This document shows, in pieces, positions 1 to 7,392 of a stretch of DNA of 64,000 nucleotides; positions within the stretch are counted from its first letter, which is position 1; each line of letters begins with the position of its first letter. The notes beneath the pieces are model-generated. The model made no database searches and was not told where the DNA came from. It saw only the letters and a list, made by a program, of their open reading frames with translations. Position numbers and translations under genes: made by a program. The DNA lies in assembly GCA_944326915.1 (NCBI GenBank), contig CALVFT010000001.1:248001-312000 (forward strand), read 5' to 3'. This stretch comes from Candidatus Gastranaerophilales bacterium (GTDB taxonomy: Bacteria > Cyanobacteriota > Vampirovibrionia > Gastranaerophilales > Gastranaerophilaceae).

Positions 1-178
1 AGCGTTTCATATCAAACTTTTTTCGATTTTCTTTATCTTTCATACGTTTATCTAAATCTTTCAACCCCTCTTTATAATGTTCAGATATCTCTTTTCTCCC
101 AATAAAAGCAAGTATACCCGCAGTAACTACACCGGTTATTGCAATTATGTAGAGTAAATTTTGAAATTTTTTATCCAT
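1..178 (-). CDS. Small single-pass membrane protein, partial
   Basis: The reading frame opens at an ATG at 178 and runs off the left edge, so only the first 59 residues are seen. A Shine-Dalgarno-like AAAGGGG lies about 9 nt upstream. Residues 8-26 form one hydrophobic segment (NLLYIIAITGVVTAGILAF) followed by a highly charged Lys/Glu/Asp-rich stretch that is probably cytoplasmic and helical. I recognise no family. It is divergent from the ferritin gene and shares the 179-356 intergenic region with it. Confidence 0.6.
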   Translation of the reverse strand, partial: MDKKFQNLLYIIAITGVVTAGILAFIGRKEISEHYKEGLKDLDKRMKDKENRKKFDMKR

Positions 179-249
179 TATACAAACCCCTTTCATATTT
201 ACATACTCATAGCGGTATTTAATTATGTCCCCAGCCAGAATACTTTTTC

Positions 250-267
250 ATTATCAAAATTGATAAT
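250..267. promoter_or_regulatory. Palindrome upstream of ferritin, candidate metal/peroxide operator
   Basis: ATTATCAA-AA-TTGATAAT is a perfect 8-bp inverted repeat in the divergent intergenic region, about 90 bp before the ferritin start. Its AT-rich shape recalls Fur/PerR-type boxes, which often control ferritin genes. The regulator is inferred and no Fur or PerR gene lies in the window. Confidence 0.45.
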
Positions 268-356
268 AATTTATTAATTGGTTAGATAATATTTATGTTT
301 TATTTCTTGTTTTACATGATAAAATTTTGTCAGGAAATAAATGAAGGGAGATAAAT

Positions 357-866
357 ATGATTAACGAAAAAATGGAAAAAGCCTTTAATGATCAAATCAA
401 CAAGGAACTTTATTCAGAATATTTATATCTTTCAATGCAAGCTTATTTTGAAAGATTAAACCTAAAAGGTTTCGTAAACTGGATGCAAGTACAAGTACAA
501 GAAGAACATGCACATGCTTTAGGAATGTTTGATTACCTAAACCAAAGAGGCGGAACTGTTATTCTTGAAGCTATAGACAAACCTCAATCAGAATGGGAAA
601 GCCCTCTTGCTGTATTTGAACATGTACTTGAACATGAAGAATACGTTACATCAAGAATTAATGCTCTTATGGATGTTGCAGAAGAAGTTAAAGACAGAGC
701 TGCAATGTCTTTCTTGAACTGGTATTTGAAAGAACAAGTTGAAGAAGAAGATAATGTAGGCAATGTACTTGCTACTTTAAAACTTATCGGAGACGACAAA
801 AAAGCTCTTCTTATGTTAGATAAAGAATTAGCTACAAGAACTTTCGTAGCTCCGGTTATTGGTTAA
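357..866 (+). CDS. ftnA: Ferritin, bacterial non-heme type
   Basis: Iron-storage ferritin of 169 residues, the normal size for the bacterial FtnA family, which oxidises Fe(II) and stores Fe(III) in a 24-mer shell. The ferroxidase ligands sit at the usual places: E17, E50, H53, E94, Q127 and E130. The start is supported by AAGGGAG 7 nt upstream. An extended -10 (TGATAAAAT, 318-326) and the palindrome at 250-267 lie upstream, and a strong hairpin terminator follows at 879-911. This indicates a single-gene transcript, probably under iron or oxidative-stress control. The cytoplasmic location is inferred from the family. Confidence 0.96.
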   Translation: MINEKMEKAFNDQINKELYSEYLYLSMQAYFERLNLKGFVNWMQVQVQEEHAHALGMFDYLNQRGGTVILEAIDKPQSEWESPLAVFEHVLEHEEYVTSRINALMDVAEEVKDRAAMSFLNWYLKEQVEEEDNVGNVLATLKLIGDDKKALLMLDKELATRTFVAPVIG

Positions 867-878
867 AAATAGATTGAT

Positions 879-911
879 AAAAGAGGCCGCAAAAAGCCTC
901 TTTTATTTTTT
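879..911 (+). terminator. Rho-independent terminator of ferritin
   Basis: AAAAGAGGC (879-887) pairs with GCCTCTTTT (896-904) across an 8-nt loop and is followed by a T-rich tract. Confidence 0.85.
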
Positions 912-926
912 ATGGTAAGAATTTAT

Positions 927-1421
927 ATGACAGATTTTATTAAAGTAGATGAACAAAATTTAAATAATTTAGCTGCTCTTGCATCAGAAATTTGGCATGA
1001 ATATTGGCCTGTAATACTTTCCTCTGAGCAAATAGATTATATGGTAGAAAAATTCCAATCACTTAATGCAATAAAAAATCAAATTGAATTTGAAAACTAC
1101 AGCTATTATTTTATCAAACTTGATGAAGAATATGCAGGATACTTTGGAATATCAAAGAAGGAAAAATATTTATTCCTGTCAAAACTCTATATCAAAAAAG
1201 ATTTTAGACACAAAGGAATAGGTAAACAAGCTTTTGAAAAAATCAAATTAATAGCTCAAGAAAACAATTTCAATTCTATTATACTCACTGTCAACAAGTA
1301 CAATGCAAATACAATTAGTGCATACCAAAAGTGGGGATTTGAAACAATTGATTCAGTCGTCACAGATATTGGAAACGGCTATGTGATGGATGATTATATA
1401 ATGGAATACAAATTTTTATAA
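927..1421 (+). CDS. GNAT-family N-acetyltransferase
   Basis: A 164-residue protein of the GCN5-related acetyltransferase fold. The acetyl-CoA-binding motif A is visible as the strand SKLYIKKDF followed by RHKGIGKQ (R-x-x-G-x-G type), then ILTVNKYNANTISAYQKWGF, typical of motif B. Substrate cannot be told. An in-frame ATG at 912 lies inside the T tract of the ferritin terminator with no ribosome site. ATG 927, giving MTDFIKVDE, is therefore preferred although its own SD is weak. A hairpin terminator follows at 1432-1466. Confidence 0.85.
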   Translation: MTDFIKVDEQNLNNLAALASEIWHEYWPVILSSEQIDYMVEKFQSLNAIKNQIEFENYSYYFIKLDEEYAGYFGISKKEKYLFLSKLYIKKDFRHKGIGKQAFEKIKLIAQENNFNSIILTVNKYNANTISAYQKWGFETIDSVVTDIGNGYVMDDYIMEYKFL

Positions 1422-1431
1422 AAAAAAGAAA

Positions 1432-1466
1432 CCCTCGTGTAATGTACAGTATGCGAGGGATTTTAA
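1432..1466 (+). terminator. Hairpin terminator after the acetyltransferase
   Basis: CCCTCG (1432-1437) pairs with CGAGGG (1454-1459), followed by ATTTTAAAT. Because the next gene converges from the other strand, it may act in both directions. Confidence 0.6.
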
Positions 1467-1501
1467 ATATAATATAAGAAGGTGTAGAAAATTCATATAA
1501 G

Positions 1502-2551
1502 TTAAGTTAAATTCAAATTGTTTCCGTTTCGGTATCCGACTCCTGCTCTATAACCTGATATGAAATACATAAAAGGTAAAGCAGGCTCAATCCATTTGAA
1601 ACCAGATAAAATTCCCGCAGTAGCAATATCATCAGCATGCAGTGCTATATCTAACGGTTCCGGTTTCCTCTCACAATAAATACCTTTACCTGATTTTTTT
1701 TCTCCAAAAATCGGATTTATACACTTTTTACTAATATAATTTGCGATATAACTGCCCCCAACAATTCCTGTCGCAGTAATACCTGAAAGAATTACCAGCA
1801 ATTTTTGAGTTGGTTTAAGAGGTTTTATTTTTCCATGCTTTTCTAACTGCTCTGAAAAAAATAAGGCTGCACCAGCACCGACGTTACATAGGAAGATATT
1901 AGCAAGATATTGGTACAGCCCCTCTTTGACCTTATTGGCCGTCCTTTTTTTATTATTTGTATGTGTAGAAAAGTCAGCAATCAAACCTCCAGTGACACCT
2001 CCAACTACCGGTACAAGTCCAAGTAGTGAAAGCCTGCCTATCTCAGAAAAAATTTCTTTTGAATTCAAATTTTTCTTCTCAGGAAGTATCACACTGAATA
2101 AATCCTTTTTGTGTTCATTATTTGGTAATTTATCAATTAAAATCTGTATTTGCTTTGGCAAAAGCTCTTTTTTCTCAGATCGTTTTAATATGTTTAAAAT
2201 AGATTTATCTTCAATTTTAACATTCGTTAAATAGTTTTTCACAGCTCTTGTCTGTGATTTTTGTATTTGCTCTAATGGAGTGTTCTCCATCAACCCGTTA
2301 AATATTTTTTTGCTACCTAATTTTAATCCCCTAGTTCCGACTAAAGAAGCACCAATTGTAGAAGATATGACAATCATATTTTTCAAAAAATAATTTCTAT
2401 CAGGACTGTTTTTATGATTTTTTGAATATTTAAAAGAATCAACAACCCCAAATGAACCACCTGCAACAATTAACAAAGCCGGCATATGCATATGCAATTT
2501 ATTCAATATAATCGGTTGGTCTACGTATTTTGCAATAGTTCCTAGTTTCAT
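1502..2551 (-). CDS. Hypothetical multi-pass membrane protein
   Basis: A 349-residue protein of no family I recognise. Hydrophobic segments lie near residues 23-40, 57-76, 174-196, 212-232, 250-274 and 308-335, many of them Gly/Ala-rich (VPVVGGVTGGLIA, LSGITATGIVGGSYIA). This resembles hairpin-forming or tightly packed helices. The central part (about 80-170) is polar and Lys-rich. It starts MKLGTI, similar to the unknown protein at 12761-13435 (MKLGSI), and it broadly resembles the membrane protein at 57124-58122. It lies directly downstream of the DtxR-type regulator on the same strand. A perfect palindrome (2571-2586) and a candidate promoter (2587-2613) lie between them, so it may be a regulated target of that protein. 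Confidence 0.7.
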   Translation of the reverse strand: MKLGTIAKYVDQPIILNKLHMHMPALLIVAGGSFGVVDSFKYSKNHKNSPDRNYFLKNMIVISSTIGASLVGTRGLKLGSKKIFNGLMENTPLEQIQKSQTRAVKNYLTNVKIEDKSILNILKRSEKKELLPKQIQILIDKLPNNEHKKDLFSVILPEKKNLNSKEIFSEIGRLSLLGLVPVVGGVTGGLIADFSTHTNNKKRTANKVKEGLYQYLANIFLCNVGAGAALFFSEQLEKHGKIKPLKPTQKLLVILSGITATGIVGGSYIANYISKKCINPIFGEKKSGKGIYCERKPEPLDIALHADDIATAGILSGFKWIEPALPFMYFISGYRAGVGYRNGNNLNLT

Positions 2552-2570
2552 AAAATTTATTAACCCATTT

Positions 2571-2586
2571 GTTAGTCTAGACTAAC
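2571..2586. promoter_or_regulatory. Perfect 16-bp palindrome, likely DtxR-type operator
   Basis: GTTAGTCTAGACTAAC is exactly self-complementary. It sits 20 bp before the start of the 1502-2551 gene and directly after a -10-like TATAAA. Known DtxR/IdeR operators are of the form TTAGGTTAG-CTAACCTAA, so the half site resembles that class. The gene for a DtxR-family protein ends 45 bp away. Confidence 0.65.
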
Positions 2587-2613
2587 TTTATATGAAATAA
2601 TTATTTTTGTCAA
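2587..2613 (-). promoter_or_regulatory. Candidate promoter of the 1502-2551 gene
   Basis: On the minus strand TTGACA (2613-2608) and TATAAA (2592-2587) are separated by 15 bp, slightly short. Transcription would begin inside the palindrome at 2571-2586, the usual layout for repression. Confidence 0.45.
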
Positions 2614-2631
2614 GTAGCAAAAGACAAAAAA

Positions 2632-3036
2632 CTAATACAAATCTTTAGTGCTGATTTTGGAATTATTAATAAAATCAGTAAGTTTTAACATATTTTCAAA
2701 AAGTTTTTCAGATACAATATGTTCCATTTTACAAGCAATTTCAGCAGATTCAGTTTCATCCAATCCCATCACATCTGTAAAAAATTTAGCTATATTTTCA
2801 TGTTTTTCCAAAACTTGTTTAGCAATTTCTTCTCCTTTTGCTGTTAAAGTAATAGGAGAATATGGAGTATAATTAACCAATTTTTTTTCTGATAATGTAT
2901 TTAATGCCCCTGTAACTGAAGCCTTTCTAACATTTAATGACTTTGCTATCTCAGTTACTTTCGCATTCCCATTTTTTAAAACTTGAGAATAAATTTCTTC
3001 AATATAATCTTCAAGGCTGCAAGACAATTTTTCCAT
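2632..3036 (-). CDS. DtxR-family metal-dependent transcriptional regulator
   Basis: A 134-residue iron or manganese sensor with an N-terminal winged helix (about 1-65) and a metal-binding dimerisation domain. It lacks the C-terminal SH3-like domain, as MntR does. Candidate ligands are D10 and E13 (MntR-type positions), H79 in EKHENIAKFF, and C102, E105 and H106 in ACKMEHI. The cysteine is the DtxR/IdeR arrangement, so iron is at least as likely as manganese. The frame extends to a TTG at 3054, but ATG 3036 has GAGGAG at the right distance. The stop of the upstream HAD gene (TGA, 3040-3038) precedes it by one base, so the two are translationally coupled. A palindromic operator lies just downstream at 2571-2586. 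Confidence 0.9.
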   Translation of the reverse strand: MEKLSCSLEDYIEEIYSQVLKNGNAKVTEIAKSLNVRKASVTGALNTLSEKKLVNYTPYSPITLTAKGEEIAKQVLEKHENIAKFFTDVMGLDETESAEIACKMEHIVSEKLFENMLKLTDFINNSKISTKDLY

Positions 3037-3037
3037 A

Positions 3038-3688
3038 TCAAAGCTCCTCAACAAGTTTTATAATTGCGTCAGTACTGTTTACAATCATTTCACACCCCTC
3101 ATTTTTGAGAACTGTTTCATCTCTAAATCCCCACAGAACTCCTATACAAGGCAATGATGCATTATAAGCAGTTTTGACATCAACTTCTGAATCCCCAATG
3201 TATACACAATTTTTTCTATCAACACCTAATTCTTGAATAGCTTTATAGACACCATTCGGAGCTGGTTTTTTAGGCACATCATCCATCTGCCCGATAGCTA
3301 CATCAATCAAGTTTGTAAAATATTTATCGCACAACTCTTTTACAGCTGCATCAAACTTATTTGATACAACAGCAATTTTATAACCTTTTTCTCTCAAATT
3401 CACCAACAACTCCATAATCCCCTGATAAGGAGCTGTATGATTGTACATATTTTGAGAATAATTTTCTCTAAAAAGCTTCAAACAATCTTGGAAATCAGGA
3501 TTTTCAACTCCATCAGGAATAGCTCTTTCAATAAGTTTTGCAACACCATTGCCGACAAAACACCTAACTTCTTCCAAAGACCTTTCTGGATAACCAAAAT
3601 ACCTAAGAGCATAATTAGTACTATCTTTCAAATCTTCTAAAGTGTTGAGCAAAGTCCCATCTAAATCAAAAATTAAAGCTTTAATCAT
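3038..3688 (-). CDS. HAD-superfamily phosphatase, phosphoglycolate phosphatase-like
   Basis: A 216-residue hydrolase of HAD subfamily IA. Motif I is DLDGTLLNT (nucleophile D8, acid/base D10), followed by a helical cap. Motif II is VVSNKFD (the Ser), motif III is the Lys in KKPAPNGVY, and motif IV is YIGDSEVDVKTA. This matches Gph/PpaX-like enzymes that dephosphorylate phosphoglycolate or pyrophosphate, though subfamily IA substrates are hard to predict. It is the first gene of a two-gene unit with the DtxR-type regulator, and the metal link is unexplained. Confidence 0.88.
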   Translation of the reverse strand: MIKALIFDLDGTLLNTLEDLKDSTNYALRYFGYPERSLEEVRCFVGNGVAKLIERAIPDGVENPDFQDCLKLFRENYSQNMYNHTAPYQGIMELLVNLREKGYKIAVVSNKFDAAVKELCDKYFTNLIDVAIGQMDDVPKKPAPNGVYKAIQELGVDRKNCVYIGDSEVDVKTAYNASLPCIGVLWGFRDETVLKNEGCEMIVNSTDAIIKLVEEL

Positions 3689-3740
3689 GCAAACATATTA
3701 GCATAAAATCATTGAGCAATATAAATAAAAAGTTAAATTA

Positions 3741-3770
3741 TTAACAAATTCTCAAATAATTTGTTATAAT
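3741..3770 (+). promoter_or_regulatory. Promoter placing the kinase start at +1 (leaderless)
   Basis: TTAACA (3741-3746), an 18-bp spacer and TATAAT (3765-3770) are followed by only 7 nt before ATG 3778. No SD-like sequence exists between them. Confidence 0.7.
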
Positions 3771-3777
3771 CAATGCT

Positions 3778-4503
3778 ATGGATAATAATAGTTACGAAGA
3801 TTTTATTTCTACAGTAAGCCATGAGCTTAGAACACCTTTGACATCTATCAGAGGATTCTCCCAAACTATGCTGAATTCTTGGGACAAACTTGATGATGAA
3901 AGTAAGAAAAAGTTCCTAAAAATTATTGAGGAACAATCAAACAGATTAATAAATCTTGTAGAAAATATGCTTTCAGTTACAAAATTACAAACAGCTAAAA
4001 ATTCAGTTATCTTAAAAGAAATTAGTATAAGACCTGTCATTGATACAATTACTTCAATAGTAAAAAATCAATACAAAGACAGAAAATTTAATATCGAAAT
4101 TAACCCGCAAACACCTGCAATCCTAGCTGACAAAGATAAATTTCAACAGGTTATGACCAACTTAATTGAAAACGCAGCAAAATATTCAGAAGAAAATTCG
4201 ACTATATTTATTCAGGCACAACCTTCCAAATGTACAGAATTTGTATCAATAAGAGTTACAGATACAGGCATAGGAATAGATGAAGCTGATTATGAAAAAA
4301 TATTTAACAAATTTTCAAGAATAGATAATCCACTGACAAGAAAAGTTCAAGGCAGTGGACTCGGATTATATATTACAAAAAATCTTGTAGAAAAAATGGA
4401 CGGGAAAATATCAGTACATTCAGAAAATAACACTACAACTTTTGAAGTTCTTATTCCTTCAGCAGATATCGAACGTCAAGCGAGGATAAAATGCAAACAG
4501 TAA
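3778..4503 (+). CDS. Soluble sensor histidine kinase
   Basis: A 241-residue two-component kinase core with no membrane segment and almost nothing before the H-box. The HisKA domain begins at once, with phospho-acceptor H15 in SHELRTPLTSIRGF. The HATPase domain shows the N box NLIENAAKYS (128-137), G1 box DTGIGI (162-167), F box IFNKFSRID and G2 box GSGLGLYI (192-199). With no sensor domain it must receive its signal from a partner or carry it in the helical dimerisation region. It overlaps the next gene, a double-receiver protein, by 13 nt, which is the presumed cognate partner. It appears to be translated from a leaderless message. Confidence 0.92.
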   Translation: MDNNSYEDFISTVSHELRTPLTSIRGFSQTMLNSWDKLDDESKKKFLKIIEEQSNRLINLVENMLSVTKLQTAKNSVILKEISIRPVIDTITSIVKNQYKDRKFNIEINPQTPAILADKDKFQQVMTNLIENAAKYSEENSTIFIQAQPSKCTEFVSIRVTDTGIGIDEADYEKIFNKFSRIDNPLTRKVQGSGLGLYITKNLVEKMDGKISVHSENNTTTFEVLIPSADIERQARIKCKQ

Positions 4504-5795
4504 CTCTCATTATTGATAAAAGAAAAGAACTTTCAACAAAGTATAAAAAAATTCTTGAAAGTGCTAATAATAAAGTAATAGTATCAAAAAATCTTCTCTC
4601 TGCTATAAAACTGATACAAGATTTAGAACCTGATTTGATAATAATATCAGATAGTATTGACAGCAATTTATCAGATTATTGCAAAAAAATCAGAGCTCTT
4701 ACGTACAATATGCGTCCGATTATCATAGCTACTTCCAAATCTGCTGAGCTTGAAGATAAAATTGATGTGCTAGCAAATGGAGCTGATGACTTTATATCAG
4801 AGCCTGTTAATCCTGAAGAATTTATAATGCGTATAAAAGCACATTTGAGAAGGGAATTAGAATCAAATCTTGATACAAAAAAAATGCTGCCAAATAAAAA
4901 TTACTCTCTTAGAGCACTCAAAAGAATTGTAAACAACAATTTTCCTTGGGCTTGTCTTTTGGTAAGCATAGAAAACTTTGAAAACTACAAAGAAAACTAC
5001 ACACAACTAGCTTCTGATAAGTTAGTTCAAACTTATTGCGCAATAATCAATTCTGCCATGGCTGAAAATGATTACCTTGGCTCAATTTCAGAAAATGAAT
5101 TTTTAATAATAACAGATAGGTTTAAAGCTGAACAAATAGCAAATTACCTGACTTTTGCATTTGATTCTGTTGCATCAAAATTCTACTCTACACAAGACAA
5201 CAGACGAGGATTCATGCTAATGCAAGGTGATGAATTCGCTGGAAGAAGATCAAATTTTGTACATACAACTATTGGGGTCGTTACTAATGAATTTATAAAT
5301 TACCAGAATTCATCTATGCTTATGAATGCACTAATTCAAATTCATAACATGGCAGATATGCCAAACAAGTCCAATTATATGATTGAAAGACCAAGAATTA
5401 CTGCTGAAAATGCAATAGAAAAATCCTCTTTTAACAATAAAATTGTTATTGTTGAAAATGATGAGTCAATGACACTGCTTTTAACAACAATTTTTAATTT
5501 GCAAGGTTATGATGTTGATGTAATAAATAACAGTAAAAGCATAAACCCTAAAAGTGCTCCTCCTGCAGTTATGATTATCGACGCAGGAAATGCTGAAACA
5601 TTGACCGGATTAGAAATATGTAAAAAAATTAAAGAGAACCCAAAATATTCCAAAACCAAACTAATTGTTACATCAATCTATCATGATAAAGAAACAATAT
5701 TAAGTTCAGGAGCAGACCTTTATATACCAAAACCTTATGAACTGTCAGTACTTATAAAATGGGTGGAAAAACTTATTACAGAAACAAACCACTAA
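4491..5795 (+). CDS. Response regulator, REC - degenerate GGDEF - REC
   Basis: A 434-residue signalling protein. Residues 1-120 are a receiver-like domain, but the acid position reads PDLIIISDS and the conserved Lys region reads ISEPVNP with Glu in place of Lys, so this domain is probably not a normal receiver. Residues about 140-300 look like a GGDEF fold in which the signature is replaced by SENEF (LGSISENEFLII), so cyclic-di-GMP synthesis is unlikely. The C-terminal receiver (about 320-434) keeps acidic ENDE, the acceptor Asp in MIIDAGN and Lys in YIPKPYE. It is translationally coupled to the kinase. The output is likely protein-protein, because no DNA-binding domain is present. Confidence 0.85.
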   Translation: MQTVTLIIDKRKELSTKYKKILESANNKVIVSKNLLSAIKLIQDLEPDLIIISDSIDSNLSDYCKKIRALTYNMRPIIIATSKSAELEDKIDVLANGADDFISEPVNPEEFIMRIKAHLRRELESNLDTKKMLPNKNYSLRALKRIVNNNFPWACLLVSIENFENYKENYTQLASDKLVQTYCAIINSAMAENDYLGSISENEFLIITDRFKAEQIANYLTFAFDSVASKFYSTQDNRRGFMLMQGDEFAGRRSNFVHTTIGVVTNEFINYQNSSMLMNALIQIHNMADMPNKSNYMIERPRITAENAIEKSSFNNKIVIVENDESMTLLLTTIFNLQGYDVDVINNSKSINPKSAPPAVMIIDAGNAETLTGLEICKKIKENPKYSKTKLIVTSIYHDKETILSSGADLYIPKPYELSVLIKWVEKLITETNH

Positions 5796-5980
5796 CCTAA
5801 TAATTGCTCTAATTTTGCAGCATTATCAGAAGCCTTTTGAGTATCTTTAATTCCCGTACGTTTCATATAAGTTCTCAAAGCTTCACGTATAAGTTCACTT
5901 CTGGTTCTTTGTTCAAACGATGCGATGCCATCAATTTTATGTAAAAATTCGTCTGGCATTGTAACCAATATCTTAGCCAT
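5792..5980 (-). CDS. Ribbon-helix-helix (CopG/Arc-type) regulator
   Basis: A 62-residue DNA-binding protein. The N-terminal strand AKILVTMPDEF and the two helices with RTRSELIREALRTYMK are a standard ribbon-helix-helix fold. The frame is open further upstream, but ATG 5980 has AAGGA 8 nt away and gives the family-like start MAKILVTMPD. The gene converges on the regulator at 4491-5795 with a 4-nt overlap. No toxin partner is adjacent. Its promoter has an inverted repeat right after the -10 box (6012-6023), which suggests self-repression. Confidence 0.85.
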   Translation of the reverse strand: MAKILVTMPDEFLHKIDGIASFEQRTRSELIREALRTYMKRTGIKDTQKASDNAAKLEQLLG

Positions 5981-6011
5981 TTCACTAATCCTTATTATTC
6001 TTAACCCAAAA

Positions 6012-6052
6012 ACTACACGTAGTATCATATCACATAAAAGTTGTTTTTTCAA
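6012..6052 (-). promoter_or_regulatory. Promoter and operator of the RHH gene
   Basis: On the minus strand TTGAAA (6052-6047), a 17-bp spacer and TATGAT (6029-6024) form a good promoter. The inverted repeat ACTAC-AC-GTAGT (6012-6023) lies immediately after the -10 box, over the start of transcription, as expected for an autoregulated RHH protein. Confidence 0.6.
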
Positions 6053-6156
6053 CCCACTTGTAAAATATTGCAAAATGGATTAGACTAACTAGGCTATGGA
6101 CAATTGTTAATTATTTGAAATACTAAAAATGTTACTTACAAGAAAGGAGTTTTATT

Positions 6157-6687
6157 ATGGAAGATAACAACAAAAATGAAGAACATGAAAATTGTATTTT
6201 CTGTAAAAATCCTGTTATGCGGTCTATATTCACGGGAATTTTAATATTTTTAGGTGCATTCGCTGCATTTTATGTTGTCTCTGATTGGCATTTTAAGAGA
6301 ATGATGGATCCTGCTTATCAAATGAGAAGAATGGATCGTGTAATGATGAGAGATGCTGACAGAATTGAACATATGGCAAGAAAACAATTAATGCACCAAT
6401 ATAGAATGGATGAAAAAATTGCAAGTTTTGTCCGCATGGAAAAAACGAATGATGCATATAAAATTATTATCAACCTAAAGCCGTTTGATAATAATGAAAA
6501 AAATGTGAAAGTATCAGTTAACAATAACGTACTAAACATTTCTGCAGCAGGAGAAAGAGCTACCGGACATAATCAAGAAATTGTCAGATATAGTCAAAAT
6601 TTCACTTTCAGGGATGATGTTGATTTAGATAAATTGACAAAAATGAAAGATGGCAACGATTACATAATTACAATTCCAATGGACTAG
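6157..6687 (+). CDS. Membrane-anchored Hsp20/alpha-crystallin-like protein
   Basis: A 176-residue protein. Residues 13-16 are a CxxC (C13, C16) and 23-42 form one membrane span. Residues 45-85 are a Met/Arg-rich charged helix, and 88-176 have the strand pattern of an alpha-crystallin domain (AYKIIINLKPFDNNEKNVKV, NNVLNISAAGE, DYIITIP). Ordinary small heat-shock proteins are soluble, so the single-span anchor is unusual. The topology is not clear: a short N-terminal cytoplasmic tail would put the domain in the periplasm. AAAGGAG precedes the start, a terminator follows, and a TTAGACTAAC sequence like half of the 2571-2586 palindrome lies at 6080-6089 upstream. Confidence 0.75.
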   Translation: MEDNNKNEEHENCIFCKNPVMRSIFTGILIFLGAFAAFYVVSDWHFKRMMDPAYQMRRMDRVMMRDADRIEHMARKQLMHQYRMDEKIASFVRMEKTNDAYKIIINLKPFDNNEKNVKVSVNNNVLNISAAGERATGHNQEIVRYSQNFTFRDDVDLDKLTKMKDGNDYIITIPMD

Positions 6688-6710
6688 ACACTAATAATCG
6701 CAAAAAGAAA

Positions 6711-6748
6711 AATACGGTTTTTAACAAAATAAAAAGCCGTATTTTTTA
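6711..6748 (+). terminator. Terminator after the Hsp20-like gene
   Basis: AATACGGTTTTT pairs with AAAAAGCCGTATT (one bulged base) around AACAAAAT, then TTTTTTA. Confidence 0.75.
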
Positions 6749-6757
6749 TGCTAAAAT
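6749..6757 (+). promoter_or_regulatory. Extended -10 giving a leaderless receiver mRNA
   Basis: TGC-TAAAAT is an extended -10 box with 6 nt to ATG 6764. No good -35 is seen and no SD precedes the start. Confidence 0.5.
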
Positions 6758-6763
6758 CAAACT

Positions 6764-7147
6764 ATGAAAAGAATATTAATAGTAGATGATTCCTCAAATT
6801 GGGTAGCATACCATACACAAATAATTAGAGAAATTTTTAAAGACAATGATATAGAAATTGATACAGCTAAATCAGCCCAACAAGGCTTGGAAAGAATTAC
6901 TGCATCCATTGATGAGCCATATGACATAATACTTACAGATATGCAAATGGAACCTGATTTTATACCACTATATGCAGGTGAATGGTTGGTTAAACAAATT
7001 AAATTTTTTAATGAATACAAAAACTCACAAATTATAATAATTTCTGCGGCAAGTAACATTAAACAAATTGCAGAAAATCATGATGTGGATTATATCCCAA
7101 AATACAAGTGCAGAGATATTAATGCTTATATCGATGTAATAAAGTAA
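6764..7147 (+). CDS. Single-domain response regulator
   Basis: A 127-residue stand-alone receiver. The acidic pair is in ILIVDDSS (D8, D9), the acceptor Asp in IILTDMQME, the Thr/Ser switch in IIISAAS and the conserved Lys in DYIPKYK. No output domain is present, so it probably relays phosphate or binds a partner protein. No kinase is adjacent, and the histidine kinase at 3778 is the nearest candidate. It is likely translated from a leaderless message. Confidence 0.88.
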   Translation: MKRILIVDDSSNWVAYHTQIIREIFKDNDIEIDTAKSAQQGLERITASIDEPYDIILTDMQMEPDFIPLYAGEWLVKQIKFFNEYKNSQIIIISAASNIKQIAENHDVDYIPKYKCRDINAYIDVIK

Positions 7148-7254
7148 AAAACTAATTGTAACAAATACTTAATATTAGACACAGATTATTAAAGTTTTAC
7201 TTCAGAACTACCGAATATATAAATGTGGTTAGTCAATACGGAGTGTATAATCTG

Positions 7255-7392
7255 ATGAACAAATACGAATATATGATGTGGCCTGGTGCTTATAGTTTTA
7301 AAAATGAAATAAGTCTGTTTCTTGAATATATAAAAGAACAAATTGACGAAATTATGAAAAAGATTGAAGCATCGGAAGATGAAAAAGTGTAG
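7255..7392 (+). CDS. Possible small protein, 45 residues
   Basis: An open frame from ATG 7255 encodes a 45-residue protein starting MNKYEYMMWPGAYSF, with a charged amphipathic helix (FLEYIKEQIDEIMKKIEAS). A GGAG lies 11 nt upstream, and an 8-bp GC-rich hairpin begins at the stop codon. The composition looks coding, with Glu/Lys/Ile helix periodicity, but no homologue is known to me and the start is uncertain because the frame is open further upstream. Confidence 0.45.
   Translation: MNKYEYMMWPGAYSFKNEISLFLEYIKEQIDEIMKKIEASEDEKV

Noticed and set aside
912-926. Upstream start (ATG 912) for the acetyltransferase
   Set aside because: It falls in the T tract of the ferritin terminator and has no ribosome site. 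ATG 927 is the better start.
3036-3054. TTG start for the DtxR-family gene
   Set aside because: It lies inside the end of the HAD gene with no SD. ATG 3036 has GAGGAG at the normal distance.
5792-5980. Toxin-antitoxin pair with the RHH protein
   Set aside because: No small toxin gene is adjacent. The divergent neighbour is a membrane Hsp20-like protein.
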